Assembly (NCBI GenBank): GCA_001872725.1
Contig: MNWR01000093.1
Coordinates: forward strand, 1 to 64,000
Origin: Proteobacteria bacterium CG1_02_64_396
GTDB lineage: Bacteria; Pseudomonadota; MNWR01; CG1-02-64-396
DNA length: 64,000 bases
Reading direction: 5' to 3'
The notes beneath the pieces are model-generated. The model was not told the DNA's origin. It worked only from the letters and a program-made list of their open reading frames with translations, and searched no databases. The position numbers and the translations under genes were made by a program. Of this stretch, positions 35,433 through 44,735 are shown one piece after another. Within the stretch, counting starts at the first letter, position 1. The number at the start of each line of letters is the position of its first letter.

Positions 35433-36916
35433 GTCCGGCCATCCCGCTGCATCAGATCCTTGCCCTCGGCGGTCCCCCAGGTTCCGGCGGTGTAGACCGG
35501 CAGTTCGATCAAACCTTGACCCTGCCAGGCGGCGACAATCCCGTCGATAAAGCGCCAGGCCCATTCGATTTCGTCGGAGCGGGCGAAGAGGGTGGCGTCG
35601 CCGCCGATGGCATCAAGGATCAGTCGTTCATAAGCCTCGGGGCTGCTCCCCAGGGCGCGGGCGGCGTCGAAGTCCATCTCGACCGGTTCGATCTGCATGG
35701 CGCTACCTGGCGCCTTGATGCCGAAGTGGAGCGAGATCCCCTCGTTGGGTTGGATCCGCAGTACGATCCGGTTGGGCTCAAGGTTGGGGCAATCGCAGGC
35801 GGCCGATTGCAGCACGGTGTGGGGGGGCTGTTTGAAGGCGATGACGATCTGGGTGGTGCGGTGGGGCAAGCGTTTGCCGCAGCGGATGTAAAACGGCACT
35901 CGCGCCCAGCGCCAGTTGTCGATGTGCAGCTTCATCGCCATGTAGGTCTCGGTGGTCGAGGCGGGATCGACCCCGGGCTCTTCGCGGTAGGCGCTCGACT
36001 TGGTTCCCTCCACGGCCCCCCGGTCGTATTGCCCACGGGCGGTGTCGGCCAGTGCTGCCTCGCCGGTCAGGGGGCGGATCGCTCGCAACACCTTAACCTT
36101 TTCGTCGCGCACCGCGTTGGCCTCGAAGGCTGCGGGGGGCTCCATCGCCACGAGGGTCAGCAGTTGCAGAGCGTGGTTCTGCACCATGTCGCGGATGATC
36201 CCGGCCTGATCGAAGTAACCGCCTCGCCCCTCGACCCCCAGGGTTTCGGCGACCGTGATCTGCACATGGTCGACGTAATGGTGGTTCCACAGGGGTTCGA
36301 AGATCCCGTTGCCCAGGCGAAAGGCCAGGATGTTCTGCACCGTCTCTTTGCCCAGGTAGTGGTCGATGCGAAAGATCTGATCCTCGCGAAAGACCTCGTG
36401 GATTTGGGCGTTAAGCTCCATGGCGCTGGCCAGATCGGTGCCGAACGGTTTTTCGACCACGATCCGTCGCCAGCCCGAATCGACCCCCTCGGCGGCCAGC
36501 CCCGATCCGGCCAGATTGGCGACGATGTCGGCGTAGTGGCGCGGTGGGGTCGAGAGGTAGTAGAGGCGATTGCCCGATAGCTTGAGGTTCTTTTCGATCT
36601 GGGCCAAATGGTCGTGCAGGCGGCAGAAGCCGTCGGTTTCGGTCAGGTCGCCACTGATATAGCTGATCCGCTCGGCCAGATCGTTCCAAACCTCGTGATC
36701 GAACCACGCCCCCTTGGTCTTGCGTACCGACTGGCGCAGTCCCGCCAGGAACTCCTCCCGGCTCCAGTTGCGTCGGGCGTAACCGACGATGGCGGTGTTG
36801 GGGGCCAGCAGACCGTCGACCGCCAATTGGTAGAGCGAGGGAATCAGCTTGCGGTGGGTCAGGTCGCCGCTGGCGCCGAAGATGACGATGGAGGCGGGGG
36901 TGTGGCGGCGCCCCAT
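35417..36916 (-). CDS. zwf: Glucose-6-phosphate 1-dehydrogenase
   Basis: This 499-residue enzyme oxidises glucose-6-phosphate with NADP+ or NAD+. It has the nucleotide fold FGASGDLTHRKLIPSLYQL and the active-site segment RIDHYLGKETVQN, both standard. gnd lies 1 base upstream and pgl overlaps downstream, giving a gnd-zwf-pgl operon. Confidence 0.97.
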   Translation of the reverse strand: MGRRHTPASIVIFGASGDLTHRKLIPSLYQLAVDGLLAPNTAIVGYARRNWSREEFLAGLRQSVRKTKGAWFDHEVWNDLAERISYISGDLTETDGFCRLHDHLAQIEKNLKLSGNRLYYLSTPPRHYADIVANLAGSGLAAEGVDSGWRRIVVEKPFGTDLASAMELNAQIHEVFREDQIFRIDHYLGKETVQNILAFRLGNGIFEPLWNHHYVDHVQITVAETLGVEGRGGYFDQAGIIRDMVQNHALQLLTLVAMEPPAAFEANAVRDEKVKVLRAIRPLTGEAALADTARGQYDRGAVEGTKSSAYREEPGVDPASTTETYMAMKLHIDNWRWARVPFYIRCGKRLPHRTTQIVIAFKQPPHTVLQSAACDCPNLEPNRIVLRIQPNEGISLHFGIKAPGSAMQIEPVEMDFDAARALGSSPEAYERLILDAIGGDATLFARSDEIEWAWRFIDGIVAAWQGQGLIELPVYTAGTWGTAEGKDLMQRDGRTWLDT

Positions 36917-36917
36917 G

Positions 36918-37820
36918 TCAGTCCCCCGCCTTTTTTACCGCGTGGCCGCCGAATTGATTGCGCATGGCGGCCAGCAGTTTGCCTCCGAAAGAGGCCTCTT
37001 GGCGGGAGCGGAAGCGGGCGAACAGGGCGTGGGCCAGCACCGTGGCCGGGACGTCGTGGTCGATGGCCGCCTCGACCGTCCAGCGTCCTTCGCCGGAGTC
37101 GGCAACCCAGTCGCTCAAGGCGTCGAGTTTCGGGTCTTCATGCAGGGCGTTGCCGATCAGCTCCAGCAGCCAAGAACGCACCACCGAGCCGTTCATCCAC
37201 AGGTCCGAAACTTGGGCCAGGTCGAGGTCGGGGTAGGCAGCCTCCAGCAGTTCATACCCCTCGGCGTAGGCTTGCATCATCCCGTATTCGATGCCGTTGT
37301 GGACCATCTTGACGAAGTGGCCCGAGCCGATGGGGCCGGTGTGCATCTGCCCGCCAGGGGCCGCCAGGGTTTCAAGAATCGGGCGAACCAGCGCGTAGCT
37401 TTCGGGCGCCCCGCCCCCCATCAGGCAGTAGCCGTTCTCCAAACCCCAGATGCCGCCCGAGGTGCCGATGTCCATGAATCGCACCCCGGTCGCCTCGACC
37501 CGTTTGCCCCGCTCGATGGAGTCCTTGTAACGACTGTTGCCACCGTCGATGAGTAAATCGCCGGGGGCGAGCAGGGGGAGCAGTTCGTCGATGGCGGCGT
37601 CGACCGCTGCCCCCGCCGGAATCATCAACCAGACGATGCGGGGGGAGGGGAGTAGTGCGGGGATATCGTTCAAGTGTGCCGCGGGAATGCCCCCCTTGGC
37701 GGCGTATTCGGCAATCTTTTCGGGGGTGCGGTTGTGAACGGCGACGCGATGGCCGCCGCGCAGCAGCCGCTCAGCCATGTTGCCCCCCATACGACCCAGA
37801 CCGACGATGGCGATGTCCAT
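36918..37820 (-). CDS. gnd: 6-phosphogluconate dehydrogenase, decarboxylating, short form
   Basis: The protein has 300 residues with the dinucleotide fold VGLGRMGGNMAERLLRGGH and the catalytic segment GSGHFVKMVHNGIEYGMMQAY (shown as HFVKMVHNGIEYGMM). At about 300 residues it belongs to the short, often NAD+-dependent GntZ/YqeC type rather than the 470-residue form. It converts 6-phosphogluconate to ribulose-5-phosphate and CO2. It is first of the gnd-zwf-pgl operon. Confidence 0.93.
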   Translation of the reverse strand: MDIAIVGLGRMGGNMAERLLRGGHRVAVHNRTPEKIAEYAAKGGIPAAHLNDIPALLPSPRIVWLMIPAGAAVDAAIDELLPLLAPGDLLIDGGNSRYKDSIERGKRVEATGVRFMDIGTSGGIWGLENGYCLMGGGAPESYALVRPILETLAAPGGQMHTGPIGSGHFVKMVHNGIEYGMMQAYAEGYELLEAAYPDLDLAQVSDLWMNGSVVRSWLLELIGNALHEDPKLDALSDWVADSGEGRWTVEAAIDHDVPATVLAHALFARFRSRQEASFGGKLLAAMRNQFGGHAVKKAGD

Positions 37821-37940
37821 AAAAACCCCTTGTGGATGGATTCAAAATTGAAGAAAGGATCGCAAGGGTAGATCGCAGCTCCATGATCGGCGAGTGGTGG
37901 CCGTCAAGCCATGTCGATGGAGGATGGGGTAGACCCAGTA

Positions 37941-37971
37941 AAAAGGGGAGCCAACCGGCTCCCCTTTTTTT
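37941..37971. terminator. Bidirectional rho-independent terminator
   Basis: A perfect stem AAAAGGGGAGCC / GGCTCCCCTTTT with an AACC loop is flanked by A and T runs. It lies downstream of the FmdB-type gene (minus strand). Confidence 0.92.
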
Positions 37972-37989
37972 GATCGAACACGCGATGGA

Positions 37990-38232
37990 TCAACCGACCC
38001 CGCAGGCTCCTCCGGCGCAGCCGCCGCCGCTGGCACAAGGGGGGGCGCTGTCGCTACCCGGGGAAGAGGGCTTGTACCAGCCGCCCCCCTTAAGCTGAAA
38101 GCCGGCGGCGCTCATCAGCTTTTCGACCGGTTTGCCACAAGCGGGGCACCCCTCGGGGGCGGGATCGCTCATTTTTTGGCGCACCTCGAATTGGTGGCCG
38201 CAGTCGGTGCAGCGGTATTCGTAAATCGGCAT
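37990..38232 (-). CDS. FmdB-family zinc-ribbon protein
   Basis: This 80-residue protein begins MPIYEYRCTDCGHQFEV and has a second knuckle CPACGK, giving one zinc ribbon as in the FmdB/CxxC_CxxC_SSSS family. It has a Ser/Pro/Gly tail ending with Cys-rich GGGCAGGACGVG. Such proteins are annotated as putative regulators, but the function is unproven. A strong terminator follows. Confidence 0.88.
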   Translation of the reverse strand: MPIYEYRCTDCGHQFEVRQKMSDPAPEGCPACGKPVEKLMSAAGFQLKGGGWYKPSSPGSDSAPPCASGGGCAGGACGVG

Positions 38233-38382
38233 GGGACAACCTCCAACAGACCCAGGGGGGGGAATATCAGCAAACGGTGATGAATTGTAGGGTCAAGGCC
38301 GGAAGTGACAAGGGCAGGGAGTGGGGCGGGCTCCGTCGAATATCTGGGATGCCCAGATGTCTCCCCCTCGACGGTCACGTCG

Positions 38383-39147
38383 CTACAACGAAAACAGCCG
38401 CCCGAGCAGCCCCGATTTCATTTTGACCTGTTGGACGGGGGTGTGGTGCAGGATGGCGCGGGGGTTGTCGAAGGTAAGAATCCTGGCTTGATCCTCCCCC
38501 ATCCAGCTGCTCAGGGTTTCAAAGGCGCCGTGTAAAGAGGGGGGGCGGTAGACTGGGTCGTGGGCATCGGAGGCGACCGCGTGGATCCACCCCTTTTGCA
38601 GCCACCGTTTCACCGTGGCTTGGATCTTCGCGCTGAACTGCCCGGTGACGCTCATGGCGGTGACCTGAAGCAGAATGCCCTCCTCGACCCAGGCGGCAAT
38701 CCGATCTTCGTGTTGCACCAGATAGGGCTGCCGCTCGGGGTGGGCGATCACCGGGCGCAGCCCGGCATCCTGCAAACGCATCAGGGTCTCGTCGGTGCCG
38801 GGGGGGAGCGAGCCGCCGCCAAATTCGATGAGGATCCCCTTGCGCCCGCCGTAGGTGGGGACCAGCCCATGACGGTAGCGCTCGGTCACGTCGGGGTGGA
38901 TGCGTACCTCCCCCCCCATCTCCAATTCCAGCGCGATCCCCTCGGTACGCAGAAGCTCCCGCGCCGTATCGAGGGCCCGCTCGATCTCGGCCCGGATGTT
39001 TTCGAAGGTACCGTTGTGATGGTGGGGGGTGCAGACCAGGGTTCGGGTCCCCTTCGCGACGGCGATGCGGGCCATTTCGAGAAAGGTTGGAACATCTTTG
39101 GCGCCGTCGTCGATGCCGGGGAGAACGTGACTGTGGATGTCGATCAA
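38383..39147 (-). CDS. PHP-domain tyrosine-protein phosphatase of the CpsB/YwqE type
   Basis: This 254-residue metal-dependent phosphatase has the metal-binding motifs DIHSHVLPGIDDG at the N-terminus, CTPHHHNG, IAHPERQ and ASDAHD. Relatives dephosphorylate the tyrosine kinases that control capsule or exopolysaccharide export. No polysaccharide locus lies nearby, so the partner is unknown. It lies 18 bases after the Sua5/YciO gene on the minus strand. Confidence 0.9.
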   Translation of the reverse strand: MIDIHSHVLPGIDDGAKDVPTFLEMARIAVAKGTRTLVCTPHHHNGTFENIRAEIERALDTARELLRTEGIALELEMGGEVRIHPDVTERYRHGLVPTYGGRKGILIEFGGGSLPPGTDETLMRLQDAGLRPVIAHPERQPYLVQHEDRIAAWVEEGILLQVTAMSVTGQFSAKIQATVKRWLQKGWIHAVASDAHDPVYRPPSLHGAFETLSSWMGEDQARILTFDNPRAILHHTPVQQVKMKSGLLGRLFSL

Positions 39148-39165
39148 CGGGGTGCCGCCCTTGGT

Positions 39166-39780
39166 TTAAATAAACTCGGAGATGTCTCCGGCGCCGCTGC
39201 GCACCACCTCGGGGGGTGAGCAGGTCAGGTCGACGACGCTGGAGGGGGTGCCCGATAGGATGCCCCCGTCGATGACCAGATCGACCTGTTTTTCTAGGCG
39301 GTTGCGGATCTCCAGGGGATCGGTCAACGCCTCTTCACCGGGAAGAGCCACGGTGGTGGAGAGGATGGGGCGCCCCAATGCTCGAAGCAGGGCCTGGCAA
39401 ACGGAGTGATCGGGGACACGCAGGCCGATGGTTTTTCGTCGGGATTGCAAGAGTTTGGGGACCTCCCGGGTCGCCTCTAAAATAAAGGTGTAGGGGCCGG
39501 GGAGATGGTGTTTGAGGATGCGAAAGGCGGGGTTGTCGACCTTGGCGTAGGTCGACAGATCCGACAGATCGGGGCAAATCAACGAAAGTTGGTGTTTGTC
39601 GTCGATCTTTTTGAGCGCTCGAATCCGCTCCACCCCCTGTTTTGAGAGCAGGTCGCAGCCCAGGCCGTAGGTGGTATCTGTGGGGTAGACGATCACCCCG
39701 CCCCCTTCGAGAATGCGCGCCGCCTGGGCGATCAGTCGCGGCTGAGGGGTGCCGGGGTGGATTTCAAAATATTGGGCCAT
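39166..39780 (-). CDS. Sua5/YciO/YrdC-family protein (L-threonylcarbamoyladenylate synthase type)
   Basis: This 204-residue single-domain protein has PTDTTYGLGCDL, RALKKIDDKHQLSLICPDLSDLS (key KxR/K region, shown in part), GPYTFILEAT and LRVPDH. The family makes threonylcarbamoyl-AMP for tRNA t6A. The size and sequence are closer to YciO than to TsaC, whose role is less clear. The start at 39780 (MAQYFEIHP) is preferred over an upstream ATG at 39828, which has no clear ribosome site. It diverges from the C26 hydrolase gene, with only 46 bases between them. Confidence 0.87.
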   Translation of the reverse strand: MAQYFEIHPGTPQPRLIAQAARILEGGGVIVYPTDTTYGLGCDLLSKQGVERIRALKKIDDKHQLSLICPDLSDLSTYAKVDNPAFRILKHHLPGPYTFILEATREVPKLLQSRRKTIGLRVPDHSVCQALLRALGRPILSTTVALPGEEALTDPLEIRNRLEKQVDLVIDGGILSGTPSSVVDLTCSPPEVVRSGAGDISEFI

Positions 39781-39826
39781 GATGCCACCACTTCTTAAGA
39801 ACGAACCAACCATTAGGAATCTTTCC

Positions 39827-40726
39827 ATGAGCCTACCAGATCCCCGCCGCAGCCGTCCTAGGAGTCTGTCGGGCTTGAGCGTCCGTAGCGAGCCGAGTGG
39901 GGAATCGAGGCCAAATTTTCACGGTTTTGAGGATCATAGTGGTGGCTATGTGACGAGAAACCGGGGGAATTTGGACCGATTACCCGCCGGCGCAGTAGGA
40001 CGATCTCAAGTCCGACAGACTCCTAGGATTGGGGTGACCTTGGATTATTTCCCCGAGGGGTATGGCGGGTTTTCTCCCGTCGCCTGGCAGGCCCTGAGGG
40101 TCAACTATTTCACCGCCCTCTACACCGTCGGGTTGTTGCCGGTGGCCATTCCCCTGCTGCCGCAGCAGGCGGTCGGAGCGATGATCGACGAGCTCGACGC
40201 CCTGGTGATTAGCGGCGGCGATTTCGACATTCCCCCCCGGTACTACGGCAAGGAGGAGGAGCCGGGACTGGGGCGGGTGGCCGAGCCGCGTACCGTCTGG
40301 GAGTGGGGGCTGTTGCACGAGGCGTTGGGGCGCGATTTGCCAATCCTGGGAATCTGCGGCGGCATGCAGCTGCTCAACGTCGCGTGTGGCGGCACCCTGA
40401 TTCAAGACCTGCCCACGGTGGGGAACATGGGGCATCAGCAACAGAATCCCCGCTGCGAGCCCCACCATGCGATGCGCTGGCGCGAGGACTCCCCCTGGTC
40501 TGGAGAGGTATGGCAGGTCAACTCGACCCACCATCAGGCGGTGGACGAGGTGGGGCCCGGTTTGCAGGTTTGGGGTTCGGCCGAGGATGGCATCGTCGAG
40601 GCGATTGCGGCGCTCGACGGCGATCTGCTTGGGGTGCAATGGCACCCGGAATATCTGTTTGAGGCGGGGATCGAGGGGGGGGTATTGGCCTTTTGGGCCG
40701 ACCGGGTGCGCAAGAGCCTGGGCTGA
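39827..40726 (+). CDS. Class I glutamine-amidotransferase-like hydrolase (peptidase C26) with an inserted 55-residue segment
   Basis: This 299-residue protein of the gamma-glutamyl-GABA hydrolase (PuuD) type has the nucleophile Cys in GICGGMQLLN and the catalytic His in VQWHPEY. The normal first strand (RIGVTLDYFPEG) starts near residue 66. It is preceded by 55 residues encoded by a MITE-like insertion (39858-40026) that kept the frame open; before the insertion the protein would have begun MSLPDPRRSRPRIGVTL. AGGAA lies 7 bases before the ATG at 39827. The insertion sits ahead of the fold, so the enzyme may still work. It likely cleaves gamma-glutamyl amides. Confidence 0.88.
   Translation: MSLPDPRRSRPRSLSGLSVRSEPSGESRPNFHGFEDHSGGYVTRNRGNLDRLPAGAVGRSQVRQTPRIGVTLDYFPEGYGGFSPVAWQALRVNYFTALYTVGLLPVAIPLLPQQAVGAMIDELDALVISGGDFDIPPRYYGKEEEPGLGRVAEPRTVWEWGLLHEALGRDLPILGICGGMQLLNVACGGTLIQDLPTVGNMGHQQQNPRCEPHHAMRWREDSPWSGEVWQVNSTHHQAVDEVGPGLQVWGSAEDGIVEAIAALDGDLLGVQWHPEYLFEAGIEGGVLAFWADRVRKSLG
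39858..40026. mobile_element. MITE-like insertion with CTAG target duplication inside the C26 hydrolase gene
   Basis: CTAG at 39858-39861 and 40023-40026 flank a 161-base element. Its ends are 18-base inverted repeats (GAGTCTGTCGGGCTTGAG at 39862-39879; the other end at 40005-40022 matches at 17 of 18). It has no transposase gene. Element plus duplication adds 165 bases, a multiple of three, and the frame across it has no stop codon. A 4-base CTAG duplication is typical of some IS5-group elements, so it may be mobilised by such a transposase elsewhere in the genome. Confidence 0.87.
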
Positions 40727-40846
40727 ACCGTTCCAATGCGGAATTTTATGCACCCCTTTACACCTGCCCCCCTGACGGGGGCGTTCCAAATGACTATCAT
40801 CCCCGATCCTATTTTTTGGCTCCTTTAATCGAGAGGTTTTCCCTCT

Positions 40847-42307
40847 ATGTCCCGCCCCCCGATTCGCCAAGCGTTAACCTTTGACGATGTCCTGCTCGAA
40901 CCGCGCCGATCTTCGATTCTTCCCCGAGAGGTCAACCCCGCCAGCCGCCTGACCCGGGGGATCGAACTCAACATCCCCCTGGTTTCCGCCGCCATGGATA
41001 CCGTGACCGAGGCCCGTTCGGCGGTCTGTTTGGCTCAGGAGGGGGGGGTGGGCATTGTCCACAAAAACCTGCCCATCGAGCGGCAAGCCGAAGAGGTCCG
41101 TCAGGTTAAACGGTACCTGTCGGGGGTGGTGGGGGAGCCGATCACCATCGGCCCCGATGCCCCGATCTCGCAGGTACTTGCAATCAAAGAGCGCTACGGT
41201 TTTTCGGGGATTCCGGTGGTGCGGGAAGGTAAGCCGGTTGGGATCATCACCAATCGCGACCTGCGGTTTGCCACCTCGCTCGACAAGCCGGTCTCTTCAT
41301 TGATGACCACCAACCTCATCACCATCGATCAGGGCGCTCCATTGGAGGAGGCCAAGCGGCTGTTGCATCAACACCGCATCGAAAAACTGATCATGGTCGA
41401 CGAGGCAGGCAAGCTGGCCGGACTCATCACCGTGAAAGATATGGAGCAAGCGGTCGCCCACCCCAACGCCTGTAAAGACGAACGGGGCCGACTGCGGGTT
41501 GGCGCCGCCATTGGCCCCGGCCCCGATGGCATGGACCGCTTCGAGGCGTTGCGCGAGGCGGGGGTCGACGTGGTGGTGGTCGATACCGCCCACGGCCACT
41601 CCGAGGGGGTGATGGGGATGGTCGCCGACATCAAGCGGCGCTACCCCGAATTCCAGGTGATTGCCGGCAACGTCGCCACCACCGAGGCGGTGCGCGATCT
41701 GATCCAGCGCGGCGCCGACGCGGTGAAGGTGGGGATTGGCCCCGGTTCGATCTGCACCACCCGAATGGTGGCAGGGGTCGGGGTTCCCCAGATCACCGCC
41801 ATCATGGATGCGGTCGAGGCGGCCGAAGGCAGCGGTGTGCCGATCATCGCCGACGGTGGCATCAAGTTCTCGGGCGACATCGTTAAAGCGCTGGCCTCGG
41901 GCGCCTCATGCGTCATGCTCGGCGGCATGTTGGCCGGGACCGACGAATCGCCCGGCGAGGTGGTGTACTTTCAAGGGCGGGCCTACAAGTCCTATCGTGG
42001 CATGGGCTCGATTGGCGCCATGCAAAAAGGGTCGAAGGACCGCTACTTCCAGGCCGAGGTCGACAACGCCCTCAAGCTCGTTCCCGAAGGGGTCGAGGGG
42101 CGGGTCCCCTACAAGGGGCCGATGGCGGCGGTGATCCACCAGTTGGTCGGCGGCATCCGGGCCGGAATGGGCTACCTGGGGGCGGCGACGATTGCCGACA
42201 TGCAGCAGCGCGCCCGCTTTGTGCAGATCACCGGGGCGGGCCTGCGCGAATCCCACGTCCACGATGTGCAAATCACCACCGAAGCGCCCAACTACCGTTT
42301 GGATTGA
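40847..42307 (+). CDS. guaB: Inosine-5'-monophosphate dehydrogenase
   Basis: This 486-residue enzyme makes XMP from IMP, the first committed step to GMP. It starts [13 protein letters not shown], has two CBS repeats in the middle, and the catalytic cysteine loop [18 protein letters not shown]. The C-terminal part has the YRGMGS and flap segments. It lies upstream of guaA with an NYN-domain gene between. Confidence 0.97.
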   Translation: MSRPPIRQALTFDDVLLEPRRSSILPREVNPASRLTRGIELNIPLVSAAMDTVTEARSAVCLAQEGGVGIVHKNLPIERQAEEVRQVKRYLSGVVGEPITIGPDAPISQVLAIKERYGFSGIPVVREGKPVGIITNRDLRFATSLDKPVSSLMTTNLITIDQGAPLEEAKRLLHQHRIEKLIMVDEAGKLAGLITVKDMEQAVAHPNACKDERGRLRVGAAIGPGPDGMDRFEALREAGVDVVVVDTAHGHSEGVMGMVADIKRRYPEFQVIAGNVATTEAVRDLIQRGADAVKVGIGPGSICTTRMVAGVGVPQITAIMDAVEAAEGSGVPIIADGGIKFSGDIVKALASGASCVMLGGMLAGTDESPGEVVYFQGRAYKSYRGMGSIGAMQKGSKDRYFQAEVDNALKLVPEGVEGRVPYKGPMAAVIHQLVGGIRAGMGYLGAATIADMQQRARFVQITGAGLRESHVHDVQITTEAPNYRLD

Positions 42308-42394
42308 TCGGTTTCGATGCCGCCCCTTCAGCCCACACGGGGGCAGCTTTTTATAACGTGGGTTTTTCCTTTATAGAAAATTGAGGTTTATGAG

Positions 42395-42979
42395 ATGCGT
42401 GTTGTGCAGATGATGGACGGTGCCTACATCGAGAAGATGCTGGCCCACCACTTTCGCGGCTCCGATGGCCGGGTACGTCAAATTGACTTCACCGCGTTCA
42501 GCAATGAGTTGATCGCCGAGCACGACGAGCTTCTGCGCGCTTACTACTACCACTGCCCCCCCTTCGTGGCCGACGACGACGAGGACTCCCATCGGGTGCG
42601 CGCCAACAAGGAGCGCTTCTTCGCCTACCTCAAGAGCCAGGTGGGGATCACCGTGCGTATGGGCCGCCTGGAGCGTCGTCCCGCCGGCGAAGGGCGTTAT
42701 ACCTACATCCAGCGTGGGGTGGGGGAGTGGATCACCACCGATCTGCTGACCTTGACCTTCGGCGGCCGCTTGGATGCCGTGGTGCTGGTGGGGGGCGATT
42801 CGAGCCTGATTCCCGCCCTGGAGCGGGTGCAGGCGATGGGGGTCGAGGTGCGCCTGGCCTGCCATCCCGAGGCGACCCCCGGCGGCATCTGGGATCTGGC
42901 CGACCGCATCATCGACCTCGATGAGGCCTTCTTGAATCGCTGTGCCCGCGACAACCTCAACGGCGGCTACAACGATTGA
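42395..42979 (+). CDS. NYN-domain protein (LabA/DUF88-like)
   Basis: This 194-residue protein begins VVQMMDGAYIEKML with an Asp near the N-terminus and has LDAVVLVGGDSSLIPALERVQAMGVEV, shown here as VVLVGGDSSLIPAL, then LADRIIDLDEAF. This is the PIN-like nuclease fold of the NYN family, with acidic residues for metal binding. It is likely an RNase or RNA-processing protein. It sits between guaB and guaA (spacings 87 and 64 bases), hinting at co-expression, but no link to GMP synthesis is known to me. Confidence 0.83.
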   Translation: MRVVQMMDGAYIEKMLAHHFRGSDGRVRQIDFTAFSNELIAEHDELLRAYYYHCPPFVADDDEDSHRVRANKERFFAYLKSQVGITVRMGRLERRPAGEGRYTYIQRGVGEWITTDLLTLTFGGRLDAVVLVGGDSSLIPALERVQAMGVEVRLACHPEATPGGIWDLADRIIDLDEAFLNRCARDNLNGGYND

Positions 42980-43043
42980 TCGTTTTGCGGGCCGGGAGGG
43001 GGGGCGATCCCTCTTTCCGGCCCTTTTTCATTGGTAAAAACCC

Positions 43044-44600
43044 ATGACCCCCAATCACGACCGCATCCTCATCCTCGACTTCGGCGGCCAGACCACCCAG
43101 CTCATCGGGCGGCGGGTGCGCGAGGCCAAGGTCTACTGCGAAATCCACCCCTTCGATCTGAGCATCGAGGAGATCCGCGCCTTAGGGGCCAAAGGGATCA
43201 TCCTCTCCGGCGGTCCCAAGTCGGTCTATGAAGAGGGGGCGCCCGCCGTGGCCGAAGGACTCTTCGAGCTTGGGGTGCCGGTGTTGGGGATCTGCTACGG
43301 GATGCAGTTGATGAGCCGCTATTTCGGCGGCGAGGTGGTGGCGGCGGGCAAACGGGAGTTCGGCCACGCCGAGCTGACCGGTGTGGGCGAGATTTCCGAC
43401 CTCTTCAAAGGGTTCTTGGTCGACAACCAGGCCCATATTTGGATGAGCCACGGCGACCATGTCGCCAAGATCCCCGAGGGGTTTCGGATCACCGCCAGTA
43501 CCCCCAACGCGCCGGTCGCCGCCATCGCCGACGAGTCGCGCCGTCTCTACGGGGTGCAGTTCCACCCCGAGGTGCGCCATTCCCGGCGCGGCGAGATTCT
43601 GATCGAGACCTTTGTCCGTCAGATTTGCGGCTGCGAGGGGGATTGGACCCCAGCCCACATCATCGACGAGCAGACGGCGCTGATTCGGCAAATGGTGGGA
43701 AGCGACCAGGTGATTCTGGGGCTCTCGGGGGGGGTCGATTCCTCGGTGGCGGCTGCCTTGATTCACCGCGCCATCGGCGATCAGCTCACCTGCGTCTTCG
43801 TCGACACCGGGCTGCTGCGGCTGCACGAGGGGGACCAGGTGATGGCGACCTTCGCCGAGCACTTGGGGGTCAAGGTGATCCGGGTCGACGCCTCCGAGCG
43901 CTTCTTCGGCGAGCTGGAGGGGGTCGAGGATCCCGAGGCCAAACGCAAGATCATCGGTCGGCTTTTCGTCGAGATCTTCGAGGAGCAGGCCAATCAACTG
44001 CGTGACGCCAAGTGGCTTGCCCAGGGGACGATCTACCCCGACGTGATCGAGTCGGCCAAGGCCAAGAGCGGCAAGGCGGTGGCGATCAAGAGTCACCACA
44101 ACGTCGGCGGCCTGCCTGAGCGCATGGGGCTCAAGCTGCTGGAGCCGCTGCGCGATCTGTTCAAAGACGAGGTGCGTGCGGTCGGGGTCGAGCTGGGGTT
44201 GCCCCGCTCCATGGTCTTCCGCCACCCCTTCCCCGGTCCGGGGCTGGCGGTGCGCATTCTCGGGGCGGTCAGCCGCGAGGCTGCCGACACCTTGCGGCTG
44301 GCCGATGCAATCTTCATCGAAGAGTTGTGGAATTTTGATCTTTACGACCACATCGCCCAGGCCTTCGTTGTCTTCCTGCCGGTCAAGAGCGTCGGGGTGA
44401 TGGGGGACGGGCGCACCTACGAAAACGTGGTGGCGCTGCGGGCGGTCGAGACCTCCGACTTTATGACCGCCAGTTTCTACCCGATTCCGCACGAGATCCT
44501 CGGCAAGGTGAGCAACCGCATCATCAACGAGGTCAAGGGGATCAACCGGGTGGTCTACGACGTGTCGAGCAAACCCCCCGCCACCATCGAGTGGGAGTAA
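43044..44600 (+). CDS. guaA: GMP synthase (glutamine-hydrolysing)
   Basis: This 518-residue enzyme converts XMP to GMP. The class I amidotransferase domain has the nucleophile in GICYGMQLM and the His in GVQFHPEV. The ATP-pyrophosphatase domain has [11 protein letters not shown], and the dimerisation domain ends in KPPATIEWE. All parts are complete. Confidence 0.97.
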   Translation: MTPNHDRILILDFGGQTTQLIGRRVREAKVYCEIHPFDLSIEEIRALGAKGIILSGGPKSVYEEGAPAVAEGLFELGVPVLGICYGMQLMSRYFGGEVVAAGKREFGHAELTGVGEISDLFKGFLVDNQAHIWMSHGDHVAKIPEGFRITASTPNAPVAAIADESRRLYGVQFHPEVRHSRRGEILIETFVRQICGCEGDWTPAHIIDEQTALIRQMVGSDQVILGLSGGVDSSVAAALIHRAIGDQLTCVFVDTGLLRLHEGDQVMATFAEHLGVKVIRVDASERFFGELEGVEDPEAKRKIIGRLFVEIFEEQANQLRDAKWLAQGTIYPDVIESAKAKSGKAVAIKSHHNVGGLPERMGLKLLEPLRDLFKDEVRAVGVELGLPRSMVFRHPFPGPGLAVRILGAVSREAADTLRLADAIFIEELWNFDLYDHIAQAFVVFLPVKSVGVMGDGRTYENVVALRAVETSDFMTASFYPIPHEILGKVSNRIINEVKGINRVVYDVSSKPPATIEWE

Positions 44601-44735
44601 ACATTCCGGCGAAACACCGGATGTTCCCTCTCGCCCCAACCCTCTGCCCGTTGGCACGCAAGAGGGGTCATACCAGCGCCAAGATGCGATGCTTGAATCG
44701 CCTTCCCTGTTGTGCACCCCTCCTGCGGAGCCTCC

